Below are positions 1 through 12,159 of a DNA stretch of 64,000 bases, piece after piece (position 1 is the stretch's first letter; the number at the start of each line of letters is the position of its first letter). The DNA lies in the NCBI GenBank assembly GCA_030770535.1, contig JASVEC010000015.1, forward strand, positions 310,001 to 374,000. Reading direction: 5' to 3'. The notes beneath the pieces are model-generated. The model was not told where the DNA came from. It was given only the letters and a program-made list of their open reading frames with translations, and did no database searches. A program made the translations under genes and the position numbers. The DNA is from Batkoa obscura. Lineage: Eukaryota; Entomophthoromycota; Entomophthoromycetes; Entomophthorales; Batkoaceae.

Positions 1-226
1 ATTTTATTTTGTTTGTTATACACGTTATAGGCTAAGGGATACAATTTATTAGTCTTAAAAGTAAAAGAACAAAGGACCCCACAAGCCTTATTTGTATTAT
101 AGCACCACACCAATTATAGTATGCAAAGAATTATTAATAATTACTCCTAAAAAAATATTAACTATAAATACCACATAATTCATTTGATTCTTTTTATTTT
201 TTCTAAATTATTTAAATTGATTTTAA
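1..226. other. Upstream region of the 7TM receptor
   Basis: AT-rich DNA without a coding signal. It presumably holds the promoter of the receptor gene starting at 227. A pyrimidine-rich stretch lies just before the ATG. Confidence 0.4.
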
Positions 227-1126
227 ATGCAAACATATATCGAAACGATTATTAGTATTATAATATTTTCGTTAGAATTAATTGGGATTTTATTAAGCTT
301 ATTTTCTATTTTCTTAATCTATCAACAAGGTTATAAAACAATTGATATGTTATTAATTTCTACTATGGGGATATGTGATATTGGATTGTTATTATTTACA
401 TTAGGTATATGGATTTATTCTAAAGTATATGGCGATTCCTTCTATTCAAACCCAATATTTGGTCAACTTAATGGCTTATTTATATCTAGTTTAATAGTAG
501 CATCTATGCTAAGTGTATGTTATTTAGCATTAGCAAGAAGTTGGATTTTAATATTTAAAATTAAAATGAACAAATGGTTGTTTTTTATCGCTTATGTAAC
601 AACTATTTTATTGTTTATTACTCCGTTTATTTTATTAGTAATTAATTCAAAATATCAACTAATGCCATTTGGTGCTTACTATTTACCCTCCTTATTCAAC
701 TTAGATATCTATTCCAGACTAGCTTATTTTGTTATCTTTTCAGTTAATATAACTACTTTACTTATTTTATTAATTAGTTATACTTTCTTAACTAGAAACT
801 ATTTTTCCAATGTAGATTCTAAAATTTGTCATGCATCTGGATTTTACAAAGATCATTTTTTATTAAAAGCAAAAAGAAGAAAAATACAAACATTAATTCG
901 AATTATTATTGCATTATCACTTTATGTAGGAACTATTTTACCCCCTGCTGTAGTTTCTTTGAAAGAAATTGTTACAAATGAAGTGAGATCCAAAGAAGAA
1001 GATGTCACGTTTTTAATTTCCTCTTGTTTGTTTGTAATTGTTAATCCATTATCATTGATTTTACTTCATGAAGATTCTTCAAAATTAGCAATTAATTATT
1101 TTTATAAATTAATTAGGAAGAAATAA
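227..1126 (+). CDS. Rhodopsin-like (family A-like) seven-transmembrane receptor
   Basis: This single-exon 299-residue protein has seven hydrophobic helices, at about 8-33, 39-65, 78-108, 117-139, 164-187, 221-247 and 257-282. Helix 3 ends in LALARS where a DRY-type motif normally lies. Helix 6 carries a Pro pair (P239-P240). Helix 7 contains NPLSL (N273-P274) in the place of NPxxY, followed by a short basic tail (LIRKK). This plan matches class A GPCR-like proteins, which expand in some early-diverging fungi. No ligand can be inferred. The ATG follows a T/A-rich leader and gives a short extracellular N-terminus without a signal peptide, as is usual for class A receptors. The DRY and NPxxY motifs are both degenerate, so classical G-protein coupling is uncertain. 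A non-GPCR 7TM protein is the alternative. Confidence 0.75.
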   Translation: MQTYIETIISIIIFSLELIGILLSLFSIFLIYQQGYKTIDMLLISTMGICDIGLLLFTLGIWIYSKVYGDSFYSNPIFGQLNGLFISSLIVASMLSVCYLALARSWILIFKIKMNKWLFFIAYVTTILLFITPFILLVINSKYQLMPFGAYYLPSLFNLDIYSRLAYFVIFSVNITTLLILLISYTFLTRNYFSNVDSKICHASGFYKDHFLLKAKRRKIQTLIRIIIALSLYVGTILPPAVVSLKEIVTNEVRSKEEDVTFLISSCLFVIVNPLSLILLHEDSSKLAINYFYKLIRKK

Positions 1127-1809
1127 GAAAGTGGAAGGCTTTAATTGAAATTAATATTAATATTATAATAATTGATTTATTTTTTATTTTTCATTTTTTT
1201 CGTTATTGTTAGTATCGTTTGATGTTTAGTGTTTGAATGTAATTAAAAGAATTTATTAATTTTTAATTTTTATTATCTATTGATACTATCACTTATTGGA
1301 ATTTTATTTATATATTATTTATTCTTAATTGTTGGAACACTTTTAATTGAAATTAAAATAATGACACACAAAAGAATAAAATTATAAAAAAATAGCTAAA
1401 TATTCTTTTTAATATGGGAATGTATTTTTTTGTTTAGGAGTTCTAACAATTTTCCGCTCAAATGGCGCTTAAAAAACAAAAAAAGTGATAAAGCCAAAAA
1501 AAACAACCTCATGTTTTAATATTTAATTCTTCTATTAAATTTTAAGTTAAACTCACTTTTGATAAAGATAAATATTAATCTAAAATCAGAAAAACAGATA
1601 TTAAAATTACGTTCTCTAATTTAAAAATTTAATAATAAAAAGTAATATAAAAATTGAAATTTATTGAAACAATACCAACAAACTCTTTTATGAAAACTAA
1701 AATAAGTCCATGCTAATAATTCATTTTTATAATAGAACGTAAAAAAAGTTTCTGGTACATAATTCACAATAAAAAGTGCATTTTAAGCCACTAAAAAGAT
1801 TTATTAACT
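1127..1809. other. Convergent intergenic spacer with one MITE
   Basis: The spacer lies between the 3' ends of the receptor (+) and the PP2A A-subunit gene (-). It contains one degenerate MITE copy at 1413-1512; otherwise it is plain AT-rich sequence. Confidence 0.5.
1413..1512 (+). repeat. TGGGG-end MITE, copy 1 (degenerate)
   Basis: It starts ATGGGAATGTATTTTT and keeps the central block CTCAAATGGCGCTT and the right-hand GATAAAGCCAAAAAAAAC. Its right end, CCTCAT, is diverged. It belongs to the ~100-bp family described in the findings. Confidence 0.7.
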
Positions 1810-4227
1810 TTAATTTTCATTCAAAAGTATTTTAAAAAACTTACCAGTTAATGCTTGAGCAGCATAAAATTGAACATCTCGATCTGAGTCCTTACTTAAT
1901 TTTTCTAATGTACTTTTGATTTCAACTAGAATTTCACTAACATCTTCTTGACAATTAGAAATTACATTTAAAATGGCTTTTAATGATTTAGCTGCATTAA
2001 ATCGAATATTTGGAATGGGATCATTGGCCAATTGAAATACTACTGGTAATATCATTTCTTTAACTACTTCTAAATTTAAAGAGGGAGAAATAATCTATAA
2101 AAATGAACACAATTAATTAATATAATCTCACTTGAATTTGAATTAAAAATAAACTTACAGTTATAGCAAAAATAGTAGTCATACGATAGAGATGATTAGG
2201 GTGAGTAGACATATTAAGTATTTTTGGTAAAATACTATTTTTAGCCCATTCTACACCAAAAGCTTCAGTAAGTTTACGTAAATTAACAATAGCAGCTTCA
2301 CGAATAGAATAAACAGAATCTCCTAACCAAGACATACATAAGTTGCCTAACTTTTCATTGAAAAATTCTTCTCCAAGTTGATTAGCTAATAATGGAATAT
2401 ATTCAATTATTGCTAAACGTACTCGCCATTGCTTATCTTCTGCTAATTCTACAATAGCTGGTAATAAAGATTGGGATAAAAGATCAACACCAATAACTAA
2501 TTAATATTCATTATTATTATGCTTTATGTTTTATGTTTTATATTTAAATTTACTCTTATTAACTTGCTCTAAACGAGATATAATATTCAACCTAACATCT
2601 GGAAACTCATCTTTAAGTAATCGTAAAAATAAGGGTAAAAGTCGTTCAATGGTTCTAAGAAATTAAACAATTAACATTAAAAACAATAAATAAATTAAAA
2701 ATTTACAAATCTTTTTCAAGGATAGGAGCTAATCCAGATATATTACTAGCTAAAGAAGCACGTACGTGTTGAGATGTATCCACTGTAAGTGTTTGTAATA
2801 TTGGTAATACATGATCAATAATTTTTTCAGTACCAATGATTTCACCAAATCCTATAGAAATATCTAATTAGTTCTGTTTTTAAGTATTACAACATGAACC
2901 TACCGGCAATTTGACCAGTAATAGAAACTCTAACTTCAGCTTCTTTATCACTTAATAAGGAGCAAAAAGTAGGTAATAAATCTTCAAATACTATTTTATT
3001 TGGAACTGATTTTGCTAACTTTATAAATTATCTAATAAAACAATTCATTTTTATAAGATAAAAATTAAACTTACTTTTACAAAATGTTCTGATACCATAT
3101 AGCGTACTCTCCATGATTTATCATTACATAAAGCTTGAATAGCTTTCCTTAAATGATTATGAATATCTTCTTCATCTAATTTACCACATATGGCAACTAA
3201 AGGTTCTACTGTTAATAATTTGACAGAATCCTGAAATAAAAATGATTGTTGTTATTATAATGTTAGTAAAGATATTAAACTAAATCTACTTGATCATCGT
3301 TAAGAAGACGATTAAATTGTGGTAAAATATCCGGTATAATATGTTCAGTATCAACAAATTCAATCAAAGACTACAAAATAATAGAAATTAATATCCTTAT
3401 CTTAAATTATATAATAGAATAACTTACAGAAAAATGAGTACCAGCAGCACGACGAACCATAGGAGTTTCATCATTACAAAGAGTACCATAAAGTCTAATA
3501 TATAAAAAAAACACATTAATAAACATTCAAAAAATTCCTTATCAAATCAGACTTACTTTCTCAATTCAGGTTTAAAATCATTACCACACTTACTATAAGC
3601 TTTAGAAAACAAACCTGCACTACTAGTTTTATTAGTAAACCAATTACCATTAGCTAATCGACGAATAACGGGTATAAAATAATCTTCAATTTGTTTTCCA
3701 GATAATACGTCACCAATTTTATTTAAGGATTCTACGGCCTATTTATTTATTTCATTAAGCATCACTATCTATGATAAAATGAAAATATATTAGAATTACT
3801 TTACTACGCACTGCAGTTTCTTCAACAATAGCTAAATTTTCTAATGGTTGTAAGATAAGATGAGCGTTATCATTACCCCCTACTAAAGGTACAAACTCGC
3901 CTAATTCTTCAGCTAAAATAGATAATAACTCATCTTCATCATCGATACTTTCTATATAAAATCAATCAATTAATATAACTCTCTCACATTCTTTTCATAT
4001 TTGAATTGAAATCATAATCGCCACTTACCATCCAAAAAAGGCAATAACTCCGTACGTGTACGTTCCGGTCCTAAAGCTAATGCAATAGTAGAAATCCGAC
4101 GTATGGCATTGATACGTAAACTGATATCTTCATGTTTTAACTCATCAATTAAAACAGCAATGGGGTATAAATTTTCATCCGTTTCAGTTGGAGTTGGGGT
4201 CCCAGCAGTAGTTACTTCAGGATTCAT
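1810..4227 (-). CDS. PP2A scaffold (regulatory A) subunit, HEAT-repeat protein
   Basis: About ten short introns interrupt the gene; the first exon is 4227-4029 and the second 3951-3800. Spliced, it reads as a chain of HEAT repeats through the whole length, for example [36 protein letters not shown] and [19 protein letters not shown]. The order and wording of the repeats match PP2A subunit A (PPP2R1A, yeast Tpd3), about 590 residues. The protein is the rigid scaffold that holds the catalytic C subunit and a variable B subunit of protein phosphatase 2A. The start is [15 protein letters not shown], a short acidic leader before the first HEAT helix; the end is [10 protein letters not shown]. The gene looks intact and shares a divergent spacer with the ABC1 kinase gene at 5110. 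Confidence 0.93.
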
Positions 4228-5109
4228 TTTGCTTCTTTCTTCTTTAAAATAAACAAGAGTTAAACAATGTAGTTATGATTTGTAATTTGTACTATTTGGA
4301 TTTAGATTTGGATTATAAATAATTTTTGTGGAGTAAATACCTTTTTTTTAAAAATAAAAAAACTTTGTTATTTACAAAAAAAGTTGGTCAATTTTAAACA
4401 TTTGTTAGTTAATTTTGCTGTTTAGAATTTAGCTTAATCTTTCTAAGCCAATCAAGGCTGTGTTTGAAATTCCTCTTTTTTTGGTTGATGATTTTTCAAT
4501 TATAATAGATCATCTCTTTTGATTGGTTTATTTCCTATTTAAATGCATTGGTTAATGGAAAAGGAGTGGATAGCTAGTTGCTATTATTGAATTAAAAGTT
4601 TAATCTGATTGTGTTTTATTAATAAGATTTACAACTCCTTAATAGCAATTAAAAACTAGTGAGGCGATGGGTACGGATATTTTAAAGATTGATTTAAATT
4701 TCAAATAAAATAATTTTTTTATTATGATCGGAAGTGAAAATAAATGAAAATATCATGAATAGTTAAACTAAAAAGTCATTATTTGCTAATTATTTTATGT
4801 TATTTTATTAATAATATTTATAATATTCATAACTCTTTTAACTCTTACCAAATCAGGCTAATTAGCCATTCAGTTTTTACCACTATCGCAGCAAAGTTGA
4901 TAGAATGATGAAAAATTTTATTTTATTTTATTTTATTCTTTATCATTTTTAAATCACATTTATTTTTCATTTTAAATTTACTTTAGAAAAAAAACGTCAT
5001 AATTTCCATCCATACTCAATATATTAAAACACACCTTTTTCAACCTTCAACTTTTTAAAATACACACTCGCACTCTTACCAATCTCTTGACTTTTAGATC
5101 AAATCAATT
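4228..5109. promoter_or_regulatory. Divergent promoter region between the PP2A subunit and the ABC1 kinase
   Basis: 882 bp separate two divergently transcribed genes. CCAAT-type sites are visible (CCAATCAAGG near 4448, GATTGGTTT near 4520). Pyrimidine-rich DNA precedes the kinase ATG. No coding signal, RNA gene or MITE is seen. Confidence 0.4.
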
Positions 5110-7279
5110 ATGTTATTACATCAACTGAAGATGAATCAATGTTCACAATTAAATAAAAGAATATATACAAATATTATACACTCATCACATAAAAATAAGC
5201 TCAATTTGAATTTCATAAACAATAATAAATTTCATTTGAAAAGAACAAGTAATTTTAAAAATGGATATAAAAGCAATAATCATTCATTCAACAATAATAT
5301 TTCTTTAATAATAAAAAGAAGTTTATTAACTACTGGTGGATTAATTTTAAATTTACAACAAGATTCTGAACCTTTACCTGACCTTATTACTATAAAAAAA
5401 CTCGAATCAACGAACATAATAATTCAATTATGGAATGAATTTATAATATTATTAGATCAATGGATAATTGAACCTATTAAAGTATCCTTTCGATTTTTAT
5501 ATTTAACTTATACATTTCTGCCTTTAATATTAACTTTTCCAATTGTTTATTATGGCGATAGAGTTATAGAAAAAGAAAATGAAACTATGGGTAGTTTATG
5601 GTGGTTTAATTTATTAAGACAATGTTTAGAAAAAGGAGGTCCTACTTTCATTAAAGTAAGTTTTATATTAATTTCAATCGAAAATACTAATAATTAAATA
5701 TTTCATTTTCTTGTTTTTTTAGTTAGGTCAATGGGCAGCATCAAGAACCGATATCTTTCCAAAACAATTGTGTTTTATATTAGCTCAATTACAAACCTTT
5801 GCTAAACCCCATTCTTTAGAAGATACTCGTAAAATTATATTTGAAACATATGGTTTGCCGATTGAAGATTTATTTGTTGATTTTGAACCAGAACCTATTG
5901 GCGTTGGAGCAATTGCACAGGTAATATATATATATAAAGGATTTATTAATAATATATTGTATTAGGTTTATAGAGCTAAACCAAAAACAAATTTTTCACC
6001 AATAGTAAAAAAAGATTCATTTGAATCTGAATTAGCTATAAAAGAATTAGAACTGAATAAACCCAATCCAGATTACGTAGCCATTAAAGTATTGCATCCC
6101 AATATCGATAAATTAATAAGAAGAGATTTATTAATAATGGATTTTGGTGCTAAATTAATATCAATAATACCTCATTTTCAATGGTTATCTTTAAGAGAAG
6201 AAGTAGCCACTTTTGGGTTAATGATGCAAGACCAATTGGATTTACGTAAAGAAGCCGAGAATTTATTGAGATTTCGAGATAATTTCAAAGATCGATATTC
6301 AATTAAATTTCCCCGTCCACTTGTTTTATGGACTTCTAAAAAAGTATTAGTAGAATTGTTTGAATTTGCTGTTCCAATGAGCTATTTTTTACAAGCAAAA
6401 AAAGCGACTCCATTTGATTTGAATATTTCAGCTATTGGATTAGATGCTTTTTTACATATGTTAATCTTCGATAATTTTATTCATGCCGACTTACATGCAG
6501 GTAATTTATTGGTAAGATTTTATCGACCTACAGCAGCATCCTTGTTAGACAAAATAATATCGCGAGTATTTAATTATCCAACAACAAATGAATCGGATGA
6601 AATTACTAAAATGTTATTAAATCAAAAAACAAGTAGTGAAGAATTTGATTCTGCAATTGATAAATTATATAATCAAGGTTATTATCCACAATTAGTTTTT
6701 CTAGATGCTGGTTTAGTAACCACTTTAGATGAACAAAATCGTATAAACTTTTTAGATTTGTTTAAAGCGGTAGCAGAATTTGATGGCTATAAAGCAGGTC
6801 AATTGATGGTTGAAAGAAGTCGTAATCCTTCTAGTGTTATCGATGGTGATATCTTTGCTTTGAAAATGCAACATTTAGTATTAGATATACGTAAAAAAAC
6901 ATTTCAGTTGTCTAAAGTTAATATTTCAGATATATTATCAAGGGTTATGACCATGGTACGCGAACATCAAGTTAAATTAGAGGGTGATTTTATTAATGTA
7001 GTAATAAGTATCTTAATTTTAGAAGGTATTGGTAGAAGTTTAAATCCAGAATTAGATCTTTTTAAAATGGCATTACCTGTATTAAGAGATTTAGGTATGA
7101 CTAATAGAGGTGAAAATGCATTAAAAAGTTTACCAGGTGGTGGTGGTAGTACCTCTTGGTGGTTAAAATTATGGTTTCAAATGGAAGCGAGACAGGTATT
7201 AAGTGGGATGGCTACGGATGGGGATGATGTTATGAAAGACTTTTTTGGGGAGTTTAAACCTATTTATTTAGATTTATAA
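5110..7279 (+). CDS. ABC1/ADCK family atypical kinase, ADCK2/Cqd1 type
   Basis: Exons are 5110-5655, 5723-5920 and 5966-7279, giving about 685 residues. The N-terminus is basic and Asn-rich, as for a mitochondrial presequence. A hydrophobic segment follows (FLPLILTFPIVYYGDRVIEK). ABC1 hallmarks come in order: GGPTFIKLGQWAASR (KxGQ motif), an Ala-rich loop GVGAIAQVY, VAIKVLHP with the ATP-site Lys, the catalytic loop FIHADLHAGNLL, and LVFLDAGL in the DFG position. About 60 residues lie between the catalytic loop and the DAG motif, as in the ADCK2 and yeast Cqd1 branch. Members of this family act at the mitochondrial inner membrane in coenzyme Q homeostasis and distribution. Assignment to the family is firm; the ADCK2/Cqd1 subfamily is likely. 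Confidence 0.9.
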
Positions 7280-7408
7280 AAATAAATAAAAGGAAAAACG
7301 TTAAATAGAATGGAAATTTTTTTAAACTGAATTTTTTTTGAGTTTTTTTAAATTAAAATTTATATTTTACTTTTTTTAATCTTTTCTTATTTTACTATTA
7401 TTCAAATT

Positions 7409-7924
7409 ATGAACTGTAATCCACCAACTCAAACTCAAAATTTAACCCCATATTTTTGTGTATGTGGGGCTTTTTGTTTAGCTTTAGGTAATTCTATATT
7501 GTTCCACATAATCTCATCCTTTTAACTTATCAAAACAACTTAAATAAAGATAGAAAATTAGATTCCTTACCTCAACGTAAGATTGAGAACAGTTATATTA
7601 TAGATACAGAAAAAGTGAATTTTGAATCCAAGTTTGAACTAGGTCAACAGATTGCTCTAAAAAGGTAAGAAAAAAGCTTCAATAGCATTATTTATCATTT
7701 ATGTTTTTAATATCTTTATTGTTATTATGTATTCCATTGATAATTTATTTTAATCTCAATTTTTCTAATCTAGAGATGAAGGCATTGAATTACAATTTCG
7801 TTATCAATGTGATAATTGTGGATTATGGATAGGTTATCATTGTGATATTGAATTAAAGAAAAAAGAAGAACCTAAGTTTATTTACTTATATAAGGATGGG
7901 TTAATAGAAAAAACAATGGAATAA
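7409..7924 (+). CDS. STEEP1 (CXorf56)-like small protein
   Basis: This gene emerges only after splicing: exons 7409-7487, 7550-7664 and 7774-7924 give 345 nt, or 114 residues. The protein begins MNCNPPTQTQNLTPYF. It then reads CVCGAFCLALDRKLDSLPQR and, across the last junction, KRDEGIELQFRYQCDNCGL. These two blocks line up with the human STEEP1 segments around YYCLCGQMVLVLD..LEKLPMR and RPEGIERQYRKKCAKCGLP, including both CxxC/CxC pairs. Human STEEP1 promotes membrane curvature and exit of STING from the ER; the fungal role is unknown. The copy is about half the human length and ends soon after the second Cys pair, with a Lys-rich tail. The introns are 62 and 109 nt with clean GT-AG ends and restore the frame. 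Confidence 0.78.
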
Positions 7925-8423
7925 ATAAGAGGATTTTGAATTGTTTCAGCTGGTTTGTAGGATTTTAATAAAAAGTAAATTTGTTTATGATCAAATATAT
8001 ATTTATATTGGTGTATGTTAGTAGTAATAGTAGGTGATATGGATTAATAAATAGAAACGGTATTCAATTAAGATTAAAAATTAGTTTTTTTTGGGAGGAT
8101 TTCATATTTACAATAATAATCCATCTAGTTAAAATCTTTGTTTTATAAATTAAATTATGTTTTTATATTGAAGTATTCACATAATTTAACATAATTAGTC
8201 TCTATTTCTACTTTGTTTATAATTCATATTACTATCTAATTAGTCGATTATACATTAAAATGATTTAAAATAATAATAAATTCTTTGATTCAATAGTTAC
8301 GTCATTTCGAAAAATCAACTATATTTTATTAGAATTTAAATTCTATAATAAAATTCAAAAAAATTTAGAGTTAAGAGTTGAGTATTTGGTAAAAGAGAAA
8401 AGAATATTAGAAATAGAATAGAA
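7925..8423. other. Convergent spacer
   Basis: AT-rich 3' region shared by the STEEP1-like gene (+) and the GH5 gene (-). No repeat or RNA gene is seen. Confidence 0.4.
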
Positions 8424-10694
8424 TTAGCAAAAGAAATAACTTTTGTTGACCAGAGCAGGGAAAGGGGAATCAGCATGAGTAATTTTAATAGTGTAAATAA
8501 CTTCAGAAGATAATGGAAAATCAAATGACCAAATTAAGACTTGGTAAAGTGGTTGATCAACTGTATAACCATCATATAAATTATTATTATTATTATCTCC
8601 TTTATTATTTGGATTCATTGCTGCTAAATTTAATTCCCAATGACCTTCATTAATTTGAACATTTAATTGAGTTGCAGGTGGGAAATGATGAACTGGTAAA
8701 AATAATTCACATTTATTGATCATTTTATCATTTAAATTGTCATTAATACTATTTTCAAAACCTTTAAAACTATAAGTATAATAAGGTACCCCTGACTTAT
8801 TATCTTTAGCTAATATAAATTGATGAGATAATGGTATACCCGGTGTAAATAAAGCATAAGGTCGAATAGCAGCTTCTAATGCTCTACCACCTTTATCTAA
8901 TGGAATAGTATATAAATTAAATTGATTGATATCAAATTCATGTTGATTTTTGCAATCTTTAGAATAAATCGATAAATCTTCCCGATTCCATAAATCTCCT
9001 TCTAAGTGATTATTATCAATACAATAATTCCATAACGTACACATACCACCAATCTGCTCTGTTGCATTTAAAGTAGCATCTAATGCATCAATTTGTTCTT
9101 TATAATCTCCATTTTTAAAGGCATTAGAATTGATCATATTAAATGGTATACCACATTCACCAATTAATAAAGGTGCATTAGGAAATGCTAATTTACCTTC
9201 ATTTGCTATCATTTCAATCATTTCTTCAAAACATTTACGTACATCTTTACGTCCTAATTTTAAAGCTTGCCCAATGAACCAGTATTTTCCTCTAATAAAT
9301 CCCAAATAATCAAATGTCCACCAATCAAATTTTAATGTTACTAAAGTTTTTCCATCATACCAGTGTGGGGAATATACAATATTCTCTATAGGATCTCCTT
9401 CTTCTTTTGTAAATTTAGGTGGTACTGCATTGACAGGTGGTTCAATAAAGATAATAATATCAGGTTGAATTGTCCTTACATAGGATGTAATTTTTCTTAC
9501 AAATGGTTTCCAAAAATCTTTTAAATAGTTATATTTGTTACCATTAATAGGATCAATTGAAAAATAATTAGGTAATAATGCTTTTTTAGTTCCTCTATCC
9601 CAAACTCCATGCATATGCCAAATACACTGTCCTTCTTTTTGCCATGGCTGCCAAGGTGGGAAAAACAAATTAGGTAATATACTCTCTCCTTCTTTTAACC
9701 ATACATTTTCTCCTTTTGGATCAACTCTTACTGTACCTTCTTTAACAAATCCAAATGTACTTAAACTATATTTAGCTACTTCAACTGAATTGCCTTCGCC
9801 TAATAAAAAACTTTCTAATACTGTAGGTGTTGGCCCATTTCTTGTTGATGTCATTGATATTAAAGGTAACTTTGTAATATCTTCTGTTTCAATAAAACCT
9901 TCAGATGGTTCATTTAATGTATCGATACCCAATACAACACTATTTAATAAACCTTCTTTGTATATTTTTGAAAATAAATATTGATAAGCTAAACAATATT
10001 TATCTTGTAAATAAGTTTGTATATTAACTAATTGATTTAATTTTTCATCATATATTGTACATTTAGGGGCTAATTTTTCACCAGCAAAAAATAAAGTAAA
10101 CATAGTAGCTGTAGCTAATCTACCATAGTTAGTTGGCCAAGTCATAATAGGATATTCCAATGGAGGGTCATGTTCAAACATAGTGACAGCTGAAATAGTT
10201 TGTTTAAATTTTCTTGGATCTAAACCAGCTAGATATAAAGTCCAATTAGGCATCCCACTACCACCACATAATCTAGACCAAGTATCTTGATGAGGATCAA
10301 TTAAACATTTTAAACCAAATTTTTTAAATAAAAATAATAATTTAATAATATAATTCATTTGATTTTCATCGTATTTACCAGGTCCTTGATGTTCAATACT
10401 TTCCCAAGGTACTAGTAAACGTAAAAAATTAAATCCCCAATAACGTAATCTTAAACAATGTTCTTCTGCTTCTGCTAGAGGTAATGGTTTTCCTATAAAA
10501 CTTAAATTATCAATGTCATATGCATCAATTCCGCTTGAGGTTGTCCAATTTACTGGTAATTTACTATTACCACCTAAGTTGATTCCTCGAAAACCTACTG
10601 TTCGATGACTAATAATATCTTTAAACCAACCACCTTCAATTTTAACTTTATTATTTTCAAATGGACCATTAATGCCTTCTGTTGCTTGTTTCAT
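8424..10694 (-). CDS. GH5 glycosidase, steryl-beta-glucosidase / glucocerebrosidase-like
   Basis: An intronless 756-residue protein. It has a TIM-barrel GH5 domain with FLRLLVPWESIEHQGPG, the acid/base motif GIDTLNEP (E262), SPHWYDG near 442-448 and the nucleophile motif LLIGECGIPFN (E513). A C-terminal beta-sandwich domain follows (about 600-756). Length, order and the long loops between strands match fungal enzymes of the EGCrP2/Egh1 type, which remove glucose from ergosteryl glucoside and related sphingolipid glucosides. There is no signal peptide, consistent with cytosolic or vacuolar sterol-lipid turnover. Both catalytic glutamates are present, so it should be active. Substrate (sterol versus ceramide glucoside) cannot be decided from sequence. 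Confidence 0.88.
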   Translation of the reverse strand: MKQATEGINGPFENNKVKIEGGWFKDIISHRTVGFRGINLGGNSKLPVNWTTSSGIDAYDIDNLSFIGKPLPLAEAEEHCLRLRYWGFNFLRLLVPWESIEHQGPGKYDENQMNYIIKLLFLFKKFGLKCLIDPHQDTWSRLCGGSGMPNWTLYLAGLDPRKFKQTISAVTMFEHDPPLEYPIMTWPTNYGRLATATMFTLFFAGEKLAPKCTIYDEKLNQLVNIQTYLQDKYCLAYQYLFSKIYKEGLLNSVVLGIDTLNEPSEGFIETEDITKLPLISMTSTRNGPTPTVLESFLLGEGNSVEVAKYSLSTFGFVKEGTVRVDPKGENVWLKEGESILPNLFFPPWQPWQKEGQCIWHMHGVWDRGTKKALLPNYFSIDPINGNKYNYLKDFWKPFVRKITSYVRTIQPDIIIFIEPPVNAVPPKFTKEEGDPIENIVYSPHWYDGKTLVTLKFDWWTFDYLGFIRGKYWFIGQALKLGRKDVRKCFEEMIEMIANEGKLAFPNAPLLIGECGIPFNMINSNAFKNGDYKEQIDALDATLNATEQIGGMCTLWNYCIDNNHLEGDLWNREDLSIYSKDCKNQHEFDINQFNLYTIPLDKGGRALEAAIRPYALFTPGIPLSHQFILAKDNKSGVPYYTYSFKGFENSINDNLNDKMINKCELFLPVHHFPPATQLNVQINEGHWELNLAAMNPNNKGDNNNNNLYDGYTVDQPLYQVLIWSFDFPLSSEVIYTIKITHADSPFPALVNKSYFFC

Positions 10695-12159
10695 ATTCTT
10701 TTTCTGTATTTATTGTTATGTAAATGTACTATAAAATGAAAAATATAGAAGAGAAAAAAGAAGATAAGGATTCGAATAGTAAAATAATAACAAAAGTGGA
10801 AAACCTTAATATTTATATTTATGAAGACTCAGTTTTGGTGGTGGTTAAAGCTAATGTGGTTTGCTTAAATAAACCAATGATCTAAATTGACCTTTTAACT
10901 AAGTTTATTTTTATTAGCTATCCTTTCTTAGTAATAAATAGTGATAATTATTAAAATAAGCCACCAAAATAATCTCACTTTGATTTATTTTAAGTTTAGG
11001 CTAAACTTGAAAATTGTATATTTTAAAAGTAGAATTGTTTATAAGAGCCATAATAGAAAGTCTTAATAAATTTATATGTGAATATTTATTTTATAAATGC
11101 TTAAGATGACTATCACTTTAATAATTTATAATTTATAATTTATAAATTAATATTAATATTTCAAAAAAAAAGCTTGGCTAATTTCATCATTTTTAAAATA
11201 TGCATAATTCCTAATTTATAGTAGCTACAACTCTTTTGTGATTTTATAGTATTAATTTTTATAAATAAATCTTTATATGGCAAATTTTTTAATGCCCGAG
11301 TATATACACTTAATATAATATAACGCTGATTTATTTTTTAAATGATCAACAAAATAATTCACCAAAGAGCTGTAACGGTCATAACTTTGAAAAAGTTCTT
11401 ATTCTGGAGAATAATAGTAATAAAAGAATTATTCTTTTTATTCTATAATTTAAAAGCTTATTTTATTTTTCAAATAATAAGACTTGGTTTTTTAAATAAT
11501 AAAACACTTGTTTTTTGTGTAAAACTTTCTATAATAATATTATTAATTGTTACTTGTAACGACAATAGAAAAACCCTTTTCCATATTTTTAACAGTGGTT
11601 TATAGAAAATATTATTATTTCACTTCACCCATGGCTTATTCATATGACTTTATATAAAAAGTAACAGGTGGTCATTGTCCTTATAATTTTTTTCAAAAGA
11701 ACTAAGGTTTCTACATCAAACCATATAGTAAAAAAACATCATTTCAATACAAAAAAAGAAAGATTTATCTGTCTTATTGATTCAGTCAATCATTTCATCT
11801 TACAACAGTTGACTAAAAAAGTTACTATAAATGGAGAAGTTTAAAGCTTGATTTAAAATTAAAAATAAAATTTTACAATTCACTTTTTTATCTATTTCCT
11901 TATTTGGGAGTGTATTTCTGTAAGAATTTACAATCTTTCTACTTAAGTAGCACTTAAAAAGTGAAAAAAGTGATGAAACTAAAAAAGTCCTCATTTATTG
12001 CAAATATTTTAAAAACTATTAAAAGTCGATAAGAAAGGTTCTATTGTAAGTTATTTTAAATGGGCAAATATGTTGATAGCACTTAGTGGTGGTTAAATTT
12101 ACAATTTTTGCTAAAAATGAACATTGGATGATTTAAACTAACTCAAATGCAAGGTTGGA
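10695..12159. other. Intergenic region with one MITE
   Basis: It begins with the promoter side of the GH5 gene. A degenerate MITE lies at 11901-11996. An 87-codon open frame at 11342-11605 is Phe/Ile/Leu-rich and looks like chance. Nothing else is recognised. Confidence 0.4.
11901..11996 (+). repeat. TGGGG-end MITE, copy 2 (degenerate)
   Basis: Starts TTGGGAGTGTATTT, with the central AGTAGCACTTAAAAAGTG and the right part GATGAAACTAAAAAAGTCC. Both termini are diverged from the family consensus. Confidence 0.65.

Noticed and set aside
11342-11605. 87-codon open frame
   Set aside because: Phe/Ile/Leu/Asn-rich composition expected by chance in this DNA; no motif, signal or homologue recognised.
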